64,000 nt of DNA from Phymatolithon calcareum (Eukaryota; Rhodophyta; Florideophyceae; Hapalidiales): positions 124,001 through 188,000 of the forward strand of contig OZ345362.1 of assembly GCA_977006965.1 (NCBI GenBank). Direction: 5' to 3'. Position numbers and translations under genes: made by a program. This document shows positions 28,626-37,969 of the stretch, piece by piece (the first letter of the stretch is position 1; each line of letters begins with the position of its first letter). Below the pieces are notes generated by a model. It did no database searches and had not been told where the DNA came from. It was given only the letters and a program-made list of their open reading frames with translations.

Positions 28626-30190
28626 TGATTGTGGGCTCGCTCGCTCGCGCAGTACCATAACTTTAGTTTCAAATTTAATTAATTTTATTTAATTTTAGCC
28701 AGGTCTAGAGGTACTTCTCACACTGAGTGTCTGCAAATATATTCTATTCCGTTTACGATTTACGACAACCTCGATTGTGTCAAATTGCCTCTGTGAATAG
28801 TCCCAATCTAAAATATTGCAATTTATTTATTGTAAATGTAGCTCGCTACGTAACGGGAGCTTAAAAGGCACCTTGATTCCGGCTGTTCTTGCTTTGCTCT
28901 CCGTCCTACAACTTAATGAGTATAGTTGAGGCTCATATTAATCGCCATTGGGACTCTCCTTTCTTCTTCTCTTATCGATGAAGGCTTGAGCGTCACTTGC
29001 TGCATGGAAATGTGGCCCATTTCCCCAGTCGCCCAAGTCTGTCTTCCAGAAGTGACGGATTCCTTGGAATTCTTCCCATGAACGATTGGACACAACAGTT
29101 TCTATGAGAGCTTCATTTTAAGGAAAGGACCAGTGGGTCTTTGTCGACGCCGAGGAGTGGATTCTTCTTGAATATCCTTCTTCGTATTTTTTCCATTCTA
29201 GCTGTATAGTCTTTTTGGACGTTCTTTTTCAATCTTCTGATCCATATCCCAATCCTTTATCATTTGCTGCTCGCTCTCGATTTCTACGTCTTTGCCAAAT
29301 TCCTTTTCGATCTCATGACTGTACTAATCAGAGGGTATGAAGCTTCGCACCGCGTCATTCCATTCGATCATGTACGCTATCATTTTCTGTAGTTTTTTGT
29401 GCGGAAATGACAAGAGCCGCACGGTGCAACCAATTTATGGAGTAATAATGGCATTTGAGATCCTGTACGTCCCGTTCGACGAGGTGCGGACACGGCGAAG
29501 CTTTTTTTTGAAAACTCTGTGGCACTGGGCTGCTGACTGTTTGAAGGATATTGTTTTTCAACTCATTAGGGAAATTTTTATTTCCTCCAGAGAGCCAAAA
29601 GAAGTTCAAGGAGAGCACGCTTTTCGGCTCCCATTCTGGCAATGAAAAGTCGAGGTGGACAGCAAGGAAAGGCAGAAACATACAAAGGTCGACAGAGGCC
29701 ATTGGAAGAGGAAGCGATTCGACAGTCTCTTGTCTACAGAATAGATGCGCGATAGAGAGGCCGCAAATAAACATATATCTCACTTTAGTACAAGCCCCAA
29801 TGTGCTTCCCCAAAGTTTACTTTTGGAGGCAGACGTAAACTGCATTTGCCATTGGAAAGCTGGCGCCAGCCCCAGATTTAGATTGTTAGGCTAAAAAACG
29901 TGAAAAGAGCTGATGATCCCACAAAGCGGCACACATATTCATTTCATCTATGCTTACAAAACAAGCTTCGTGATGCCAAACAAACGTGGTACAACTTTGC
30001 GATGTAGTTCCTTGCTCTGTCGATAAATTGTTTTTACTTTGCATTTAAAAATGCGAAATCTAGACTTGTGAGCACGGCGAAATATTTTTCAAAATTAATT
30101 AATACAGTATAGTCCTGTCTTTCACGGTCTACACGCTGGACGGCAGCAACTGAAGAAGCTTTTCCCGTCTATTCGTAAGACTGGGACGCA
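28626..30190. other. No clear gene; possible old LINE sequence
   Basis: AT-rich near 28660-28900. Reverse-strand pieces around 29340-29110 (KEFGKDVEIESEQQMIKDWD) and 29095-28913 have a charged composition that could come from the part of a LINE between endonuclease and RT, but nothing diagnostic is present. A 102-codon frame at 29337-29645 (+) is not recognised. Confidence 0.3.
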
Positions 30191-30201
30191 CTGAAGTTTA
30201 T

Positions 30202-30552
30202 TTGAAAATAAACTTCAATCGAAAAAATGTAGTGCACTATATTCTTGCGGTGGAGTTGTACACATGCGCCATTGATGAAGGCGAATACGCAAATGCAATG
30301 TACAACCTAGCAGTGATGTCGGAAACTGGCGGGGAAGGCGTACAGGCAAATCTTCCGCAGGTAGTGCAACAGTATTCTCGTGCGGTGGAAGAAAGCGGTG
30401 TTGTCCTTGCAATGGTAAAGCTGGCAAACGTGCTGCAGGAAGGTGGTGATGATGTAGTAATTGACGTTCATCGAGCAGCGAAGCTGTACACGGACGGCGT
30501 GGAAAGGGGACATGCGAATGCCATGGTCAATTTGGGCTTACTCTGGCGCAGT
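30202..30552 (+). pseudogene. Sel1-repeat gene fragment fused to a LINE
   Basis: The frame carries about three Sel1 units (AVELYTCAIDEGEYANAMYN, GVQANLPQVVQQYSRAVEE, HANAMVNLGLLWRSGGE). At about 30553 it runs into LINE DNA, and the chimeric frame stops at 30624. I see no ATG that clearly starts a complete protein. The junction sits inside a unit, so the Sel1 gene was cut by the LINE or by recombination with it. Confidence 0.75.
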
Positions 30553-31790
30553 GGCGGGGAGAAGGGTCGCCTCTCAGTCCAAGCCTCTACAACATCTTCA
30601 TGGGTGAATTCGTCGACAGAATGAGGCGGGCATCAAAAACCTGGGCTGAAGTTCCTTCTGTCCTCTTCGCAGACGATGTTCTTCTCTCTACGAAATCCCC
30701 CACTGCATTGCAAGGACTATTGAATATAGCTACCCAATAGGCACAAGAGCGAGAGATGACGTGGAACACTAGAGAAGGGAAAAGCCAAGTTCTCGAATCA
30801 GAGGAAACAGTGGGCAAGACACTCAAGATCGCGAACAAGGTTCTGACACACGTTCCTGAGGTCACATAACTTGGAGTATGCCTAGACCTCGGAGGAGTCA
30901 CAGATACGCTAATGATGCAACGACTAAAGAAAGCAAGGACGGCCGTGTACTAGTTGCGTACACTGGCAGTGTTCAAGAAAGGGCTGAGTATACAGAAGTG
31001 TATTCGAGTATACAAGGCGCTAGTACAGCCACGCTGGGAGTGCGCAATGCACTTAACGCCCTGGACAGAAGACGTACAAAATGCCGTCAAGGAAGTAGAA
31101 GCAACCATCTTCAATCAAGTATTCGGGGCACTGGCCCGAGGAAGGACGGACAGGCTCTGTCTCCTGGGCCGGATCCAGACGGCCCCACCTGGACGAGAAA
31201 TCTTGGCCTTCAAAATGCTGAGAAGGAACAAGGCGAAAGAATGTATGTATTCAAATGAAGTGCCCGAAAGCAGAAACAACCATGAATGGCAGTACACGAG
31301 GAAAGATATCACCGCGATGGGGACCAGAGAGCCGTTTGATGAAGCTGTAAAGCATATCCCAACAAACCAGTCTTCGCAAGCACTTCGATCGAAATTTCTG
31401 GTAATGGAAGGAGACCGCCTAGAATCGAAGCGGAAAAGGAAGATACCATACGACAAGACAAAAGAATTGCCAGCAATTCTCATGTTCCCCAAGGTGAAGC
31501 ACAGACAAATCGCGCTGCAATATGCCTGTGGAAGATTCCCACAGGCGTAAACGTTCAATATTATTACTGTTAGCAAGACTGTGTCTGTTAGGTGATCAGC
31601 TTGATTATTATCAGCTGATACTCCGAGTGTGAGACCATGCGTGTCATCACAGTTAGCTTCACTTATCTAGGGGTATATAAGTAGCTCAAGCACACACCTT
31701 CAGTAAATGAAGGCACCGATTTCTGCACAAGAGGAAGCCTCGCCCATATCTTCGGAAGTCTGTGGGGCTTTTAAATAAACTTGAAACGAA
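30553..31790 (+). mobile_element. LINE (subfamily A), RT fingers to 3' end
   Basis: It begins within the RT domain (LSVQASTTSSWV in the wrong frame; the right one reads LSPSLYNIFMGEF). It continues with the catalytic SVLFADDVLLSTKSPTALQG, then the thumb and C-terminal region (KALVQPRWECAMHLTPWTED, GDRLESKRKRKIPYDKTKEL, QYACGRFPQ). Stops occur at 30738-30740 and in two later places. The 3' end is GTGGGGCTTTTAAATAAACTT (about 31760-31780) with an AATAAA signal. Non-LTR retrotransposons insert by target-primed reverse transcription and are often 5'-truncated, as here. Confidence 0.85.
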
Positions 31791-31794
31791 AAAA

Positions 31795-31950
31795 ACTTGT
31801 TGGGAGAGAAATACGAATCAAGGATATACTGAATAGTCAAACTACGTTAGCTTAGAAATTCGTGCAAAAGCGGCCCTGTTACTCTTGAAGAGAGGCGTTG
31901 GGAGCTTTTAAAAATAAATCAACACATATCCCCCATGCGATGCTCATCGT
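31795..31950 (+). mobile_element. LINE subfamily C 3' tail
   Basis: TTGTTGGGAGAGAAATACGA and GGGAGCTTTTAAAAATAAATC match the tails at 7550-7690 and, inverted, at 6690-6720. Only about 150 bases are present. It directly follows the subfamily A tail. Confidence 0.55.
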
Positions 31951-32495
31951 CCACGCGAAGTGTCATATGTGTCCAAGCCATTTTCATCTGAAAATTATGG
32001 CATTTACTTGCACGACGATTTGATTCCAAAATCTACAGTACTGCACGGTCGCGTATACAACGCGAGCGCATGATAACATCAGAAACAGGAGCAGAAGCTC
32101 CACCACGCACGCCAGCCGCTATTTTACTTACACTTCAACCTCCTGCGCCAAACCGAGCAGACAGCTCGATGAGCATCTTTTTACAACAACCGACCAGCTC
32201 AGATATATCCCTCCATCTTCCAGCTCGTCCATGGTCCGAGTTTAAATAGACTCCACACAGGCCACACACGAGGAACTGCCCCGGCATCCTTCAGGGGTGC
32301 AGCAGCGGTCGCGCGCAAAGCGTCGACCACAACAGGGCGACAAACAGCGCCGCAACATCTCGTAAGCAATTAGCACACTCTCACATTCGACCGATATTCC
32401 AATCCGACTTCCCATTCGAACCAACTAACGAACGCACTCGGCACACGCTTCGACAATAAATTAGGATTGCGTTGCTGTTTTGCTAGACGTTTTGA
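31951..32495. other. No recognised feature
   Basis: Mixed-composition sequence between LINE pieces, with no frame I can name. Confidence 0.35.
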
Positions 32496-32499
32496 GCGG

Positions 32500-33335
32500 C
32501 GCTTAGAACTAACATTTTTAACCAAGTATTCGGACCACTGGCTCGAGGAAGGACGGATAGTCTCCGTCTTCTGTGCCGAATCCAAACTGCCCAACATCGA
32601 CGAGAAATTTTGGAGTTCAATATTTTGAAAAAGACGAGGGGAAAGAACGTATGTATTTAACTGAAGCGCCTGAAAGCGGTCACAACCATGAATAGCAGTG
32701 CACAAGGAAAGATATCGTTGCGATGGAGACCAGGGAGCAGTTCGGTGAAGCTGTAAAGAATATCCAAACAATCCAGTCGCCGTAAACACTGAGATGACAG
32801 GAGACCGCCTTGAATCGAAGCGGAAAAGGAAGATTCCGGACGACAAGTCAAAGAGAATTGCCAGCAATCATCAAGTTCCCCATCGTGAAGCACAGGCAAT
32901 TCGCGCTGCAGTATGCCTGCAGCAGATTTTCACAGATGCGAACAACAAGTATAGCTGAAGAATTCGTCACCAGAGCTTGAGAGCATATGGAGATCCTTGA
33001 ATGCACGCTAGCAGGGTACAACAATGACGAAGAAACAATATTGGAAGCAAAAAAGGCTCTAGATGAGCTCTTAATATTTAGTAAGACACTCATAGAACGC
33101 ATTGAGAATGAAGAAGGCTTGTATTAATTAGCTGAAGGCAAAGCAAAATGCGGTTAAGCCCAAGACCCGACAATCCCTTAGAGGACTAAGATAGGATTGC
33201 CTTGCATCCTTAGTTTTCCCTTCCACACTTCTGCTGAGCGTTTCGTGAGCTGCACAAGATAGGTAGCATCTAAGGACGCCTTACCCATATCTTCGGAAGT
33301 CTGTGGGGCTTTTAAATAAACTTGCATTAAAAAAT
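32500..33335 (+). mobile_element. LINE (subfamily A) fragment with complete 3' tail
   Basis: It follows the 31085-31550 region of the previous copy (CAAGTATTCGGACCACTGGC) but with many indels. The last part, LAGYNNDEETILEAKKALDE then LLIFSKTLIERIENEEGLY, is in one frame up to a TAA at about 33125. The untranslated tail ends TCTTCGGAAGTCTGTGGGGC, AATAAA, ACTTGCATTAAAAAA near 33330. Confidence 0.75.
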
Positions 33336-33379
33336 CTTCAACTGCCTCTCTTGAGTTGCCCATTCATTTCCATGCTAGC

Positions 33380-33970
33380 AGGTAACGGCACGCAGACGTT
33401 GGGAACAGAAATATCTCGGTTAACGTGCGGTTCACTCTCTGCAACAGACTACCCAAATTAGTCCCGAGCTCCTCCTCAGGGGTGTCCGTGGATCCTATAT
33501 AACCTAGAATAGTTTCCCATCGCAACATACTACTGCGCTGGGGTGGCTCTGGTAGAGTTGCGCCCCCGCTCTGGTCGTTGGCACCAACTACGTATTCATC
33601 CCGCTCATGCTGATTTTCCTTCCGAAGCTGGATCTGTATTCCCTATTATGGGGGATAGTACGTATGCGGGCGATGGAGCTGGATTTTTCGGTCATACTGT
33701 ATGACTCATGCATTCGAGCCTCCACACATGATGCTCCATGCTATGGAGAACGATGAGTCCCTGTACTAGGTACCAGGCTATATACTAGAATGAACAAGTT
33801 ACGACAAGCTGCTCCCGTACAGTCCTAGAAATGTAAATGAAGGCTTTCAAATAAACAACTAAACAGTTGCAAAAACATTGTGCTCCATACCCTTAAGTTT
33901 CGTATCAAGTTCCCTCGTAAGGATGCATTTTTGAGGAAGTCGAACCGGCCCTCAGCGCGGCCCAGGAAAT
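33380..33970 (+). repeat. Inverted duplicate of 50360-50950 with LINE B tail
   Basis: About 590 bases match the reverse complement of 50360-50950, for example GGGGTGTCCGTGGATCCTAT and ACTACTGCGCTGGGGTGG (or a close variant). The segment includes a LINE subfamily B tail (CAAATAAACAACTAAACAGT, 33857-33876), but similarity goes on about 90 bases beyond that tail. The match is therefore more than two independent LINE insertions. Confidence 0.75.
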
Positions 33971-34230
33971 GGTCTTTACCACAACATGACCCTCCCCAAG
34001 GGTCCCCGCTCAGTCCATGCCTATAAAATATATTCTTGGATACGTTCGCCGAAGCCGCAATGCGTTGGAGCGCGACCAGCTCGATCACAGGACTCTCCTG
34101 AGGTGTAAACCCTAAGTTGATACCCACGTGTAATGAGAAGTAGATCTCGGGTCTTGCGTCTTACAGCAGCGACAGCATCTTGTATGATACTTCTGTTGCA
34201 GCCAAAACATCATCCTTTCGTCAAAGCAAT
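33971..34230. other. LINE-related remnant
   Basis: The reverse strand near 34090 encodes PQESPVIELVALQRIAAS, which resembles VIEIVALQRTLASS at about 7470 (+). Nothing longer can be traced. Confidence 0.35.
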
Positions 34231-34239
34231 CGTTATTAA

Positions 34240-34627
34240 ATGGGTTTATTGAGATGGTATCATACTGTATGTCCCAACTGGAGGAAAGTCGCCATTTTTT
34301 ACGCGTAATCTACTACTGTATCATACAGTAGAATTGAAAAATTAAGTTCATTATTCGGAACTACATACTATAGAATCACGCAATGGCTCTAGCCACGTCA
34401 ATCTAAACACCATGGTAAGACTGGGTAGAATATTAGAAAAAGGCTGTGATGGAGTACCTGCAGATATGTCCCATGCGATACGGCTATACACCCTCGCAAT
34501 TGACAAACGTAAAAATGCAAATGCGTTAGTCAACATGGCAGTGCTGCTGAGACGGGGTGTAGAACACTTGGTCGCAGACTCGACACGTGCTATAGATTTG
34601 ATTAGGAGAGCATACTCGAATATTTAG
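34240..34627 (+). pseudogene. Short Sel1-repeat gene remnant
   Basis: The frame 34412-34627 has two Sel1 units and the typical family C-terminus (DLIRRAYSNI, then TAG at 34625), compare ELIRRAYSNL in the intact gene. The upstream 170 bases recur at 9680-9830, and the first 206 bases of this window are a copy of its core. It is the 3' end of a Sel1 gene without its main body, 140 bases before the intact gene and on the same strand. Confidence 0.7.
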
Positions 34628-34766
34628 ATCATATTGTAAAACCGGACTGCGAAAAGGAGCGGGGTTTTATTGTAAATTGAGCAACGCTGGAGTTTAATAC
34701 GCTAAGTTCATCCCTCTTGTAGACTGTCGGAATGTGTCGTACTCACCACACGACACATTTTCGAAA

Positions 34767-36356
34767 ATGGATGACATGAACAAGCTCGGCTTGCTGTTTC
34801 AGTACGGCGCAAAAGGCGTACCTGCTGACCCTCTTCGTGCTGCAGGATTGTACACTCGTGCCATCGAGGAAGGCGGGCATCTTGATGCAATGCACAATCT
34901 GGGAACATTGTTGCACCACGGAGCAGACGGTGCACCGGCAGATTGTCATCGTGCCAAGGAGCTTTACACCCGCGCTATCAATGAAGGATCTCATGTGAAG
35001 TCCATGGTCAAGCTGGGTGCTTTGCTAGAACACAGCGCAGATGACATTCAACCAGATCTACCGCAAGCACTAGAACTGTACGCACGTGCAGTTGAGGAAG
35101 GCGCAGACGTAAATGCAATGAACAGCTTCGGGAAATTGATTCAGCATGGCGTAGACGGCGTTCCGGCAGACCCACCTCGTGCACTGCAGATCTATACTCG
35201 GGCGATAAATGAGGGCAATCGTCTTCGTGCGATGGGAAATGTTGAGAGAATGCTTCTAACCGGAGCACATGGAGTTCCAGAAGACTCACCAGATTGCAAA
35301 GCACTATTTAATCTGGCACTGCTTCTCGAAGATGGCGCTGTAGGCGTGCCAGCAGATCCGATTCGCGCGGTGGAGCTATATTCCAGAGCAATTGACGAGT
35401 TTGGAGACGTCAGGTCGATGAACAATCTAGGGATAATATTACAAACCGGCCAAGACGGCATTACAGCAGACCCCCGTCGTGCTGCTCAATTATACTTGCG
35501 AGCAATCGAGGAAGGAGCAAACGCTCAGGCGATGACGAATCTGGGATGCATGTTGCATGAAGGTGGCGAAGGCCTTCCCGCGGATCCGCCTCGTGCCGCA
35601 CAGCTCTATACCCGAGCTATCACCGAGGGTAGTCATATACCCGCCATGGTCAATCTTGGATACCTGTTCGAAAATGGTGCAGACGGTGTTCCTGCGGATC
35701 CTGCTCGAGCAGCTGAACTATACACTCAAGCAATCGAAGAAGGCGCAGACGAGTACGCGATGAACAACTTGGGATGGTTACTGCAAGATGGCCGAGATGG
35801 CGTACCGGCAGATCCAGCTCGGGCCATGGAACTGTATACTCGTGCAATCAACGAGGGTAAGCATATATTGGCCATGGTCAATTTAGGCTTCCTGTTGGAA
35901 ATAGGCGCAGAAGGTGTTCCAGCAAACGCTCCATTGCAAGATGGTACAGGCGGCGTTCCGGCAGATCCAGTTCGCGCAATGGAACTGTATACTCGTGCTA
36001 TCAGGGAGGGTAGGCATGTAGGAGCCATGTTCAACCTAGGACTTCTGCTTCAATATGGGAAACCTGGAGTGCCAGCTAACTTGCCTAAAGCCATTGAACT
36101 CTATGAGAGTGCCATTGACGAAGGCGGTGACGTAGAAGCCATGATCAATTTAGGCCGGTTGCTAGAAAAAGGCAGTGATGCAGTGCCTGCAGACGTTCCT
36201 CGAGCTGTGCAGCTGTACGCGCTCGCCATTGATAAGTCTGCGAATGCAAACGCATTGGTCAACTTGGCAGTGCTACTGCGAAATGGGGCGGAGCGAGTTG
36301 AAGCGGATCCGAGACGCGCTATGGAATTGATTAGAAGAGCCTATTCGAATTTGTAA
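34767..36356 (+). CDS. Sel1-repeat protein (15 units), intact
   Basis: 529 residues from ATG 34767 (MDDMNKLGLLFQYGAKGVPA); the frame is open upstream but only with GTG. The whole protein consists of 38-residue units with cores NLGxLL, GVPAD and ELYTRAI: about twelve complete and three shortened units. It ends ELIRRAYSNL. Sel1-like repeats form alpha/alpha superhelices that bind partner proteins, known from SEL1L/Hrd3 in ER quality control and from many signalling proteins. No signal peptide, membrane segment or Hrd3-like domain is seen, so a soluble scaffold is likely. Shortened units near residues 175 and 390 look like in-frame deletions by unequal pairing. One exon. Confidence 0.9.
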   Translation: MDDMNKLGLLFQYGAKGVPADPLRAAGLYTRAIEEGGHLDAMHNLGTLLHHGADGAPADCHRAKELYTRAINEGSHVKSMVKLGALLEHSADDIQPDLPQALELYARAVEEGADVNAMNSFGKLIQHGVDGVPADPPRALQIYTRAINEGNRLRAMGNVERMLLTGAHGVPEDSPDCKALFNLALLLEDGAVGVPADPIRAVELYSRAIDEFGDVRSMNNLGIILQTGQDGITADPRRAAQLYLRAIEEGANAQAMTNLGCMLHEGGEGLPADPPRAAQLYTRAITEGSHIPAMVNLGYLFENGADGVPADPARAAELYTQAIEEGADEYAMNNLGWLLQDGRDGVPADPARAMELYTRAINEGKHILAMVNLGFLLEIGAEGVPANAPLQDGTGGVPADPVRAMELYTRAIREGRHVGAMFNLGLLLQYGKPGVPANLPKAIELYESAIDEGGDVEAMINLGRLLEKGSDAVPADVPRAVQLYALAIDKSANANALVNLAVLLRNGAERVEADPRRAMELIRRAYSNL

Positions 36357-37634
36357 TCCACGCTTAAATATTTTATATTGCTTACTGAAGTGCAGGTTGA
36401 GAAACCAATGGTGACGCACTCTTAGCTTCTAAATATGAGATTGCGCAGAGATTGATAAGAAGTCGCGATGCGCTAATATCTGGTCCAACAACAGAGATCC
36501 CGAACAAGGAACGTCAAGAAGCGGAGAGAGATATTGTCCAGGAGAAAGTGAATGATTTCCTGTGCGAAGCATCAAAAGAAACAAAAGCTAAGAGAAACAG
36601 CAAGAAATACCAAAGAAACAAGATACTGGAGGCCCCAGAGAATTCGGAAAAGACGAAAAAGCGACCTGTACCGCACGCGAAAGTGTCGTTACCGCTGCAC
36701 CTTCTCTTCACTTCAAGGAGACATAGAACACTTGCCATCAAGTAGTCATTTGGAATGTTCCCTCCAATGAGCACCTCTACCTTTATCGAAATCACCGGCC
36801 AATGTGGAAAAGATGCCATCTAAGACGTGATAAATGGCCTCGGATTGAATTTGTATCACAGCTCCGTGAGCTAAACTCCATGTGACAAAACTAGCTCTCG
36901 AGTACACACATAGAAAGTCAACAATAATGCTCAGTTACGGGCTGACATCGTTGAACTAACATAGGAGAAAAGGATGAAGAGATGTTTGTGGACAGTGTCG
37001 CATTAATTATGCATTGCCGAAAACGTGTTGAATGTGATGACGAAGTTTAACGTGCTCATTAGTTCAAACAACGATGTAACTTAGATTATGAGTTTCCCTC
37101 ACTGATGAACCTGTGCGACAACTGTACTGGGAACATGGCGACAATACGGACAAATAAACTATTCTTGTCGAATGGCCAGGCAATACCTCGGTGGACAACA
37201 TCTTCGCCAGCAACGATTCGTGACATGAACATGTCTGCCACATAAGGGTCATCTCCTCAAATACCATATCGTCTGGGGCCTCAGTAGGGGGTGACACTGC
37301 GAGAGCGGCGGGATGCGCAGCGATAACGGAATGGATCTCGCCCGCCCATTTCGTTCTCAACACACAGTGCATATGACAGATTGCCATGATGACAGATTTC
37401 AAAAAGTTGTTTATTCCAAAATTAAACCAACGAGGCTGTTCCGAAAGACGACTACTTTGTTGCACAAGGATAATCCTGTACTACTGGTTGAGCAAGTGAT
37501 ATAAAAATTTCTGAGATTCATTACAGTTGCACGCAACAAAATCACACACGCCAGTATATCTCCCATGTCAACAAGTAGGAAGCCAAGTCGCTGATTGGAC
37601 GTAGAGACGATCTTTGTGAGACAGTTGGGGAGTA
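36357..37634. other. Intergenic stretch, no recognised gene
   Basis: A 97-codon frame at 36452-36745 (+) is lysine- and glutamate-rich (ERQEAERDIVQEKVNDF) and begins with TTG, without an upstream ATG. A 133-codon frame at 37465-37064 (-) has no motif. Neither has support beyond its length. Confidence 0.35.
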
Positions 37635-37969
37635 TACCCTATCATTGGTGTGCCCTGTTTTATGGAAACGATGATCCCCACCAGGTCTGGAAGGAATGAT
37701 TGCACAAGTCTCCTACAGTGTACCATTTCAGAAACTGACAAAAACAAGTGAACTTAGCAATGTAGATACTCTAAGAAAAGGAGATCTACCGTTCCACAAT
37801 CCTCCACGCCTATCTTAGGAGATATGTCACTTTATTGGCGCTCTAAAAAGGGGTTCCATTCGCTAGAGAAAAACCTATACCTCTCCCTTGAGCAACCAAC
37901 TCGCCGTTCATTTCCTGCACTATCATTCCCTCCGCATCAAATCCACCCAACCGTGTAATCCACACCGAC
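37635..37969. promoter_or_regulatory. Conserved 5' flank of NB-ARC/WD40 copy 2
   Basis: Similar to 28353-28625 inverted. Homology starts at about 37640 (GTGTGCCCTGTTTTATGG) and runs into the coding start. No specific promoter element is recognised. Confidence 0.5.

Noticed and set aside
34734-34766. Upstream GTG start for the Sel1 gene
   Set aside because: For a eukaryotic gene the ATG at 34767 is the reasonable start; the eleven codons before it are not repeat sequence.
37064-37465. A 133-codon hypothetical protein gene
   Set aside because: No motif, no repeat match and no supporting signals; the length is within what chance allows here.
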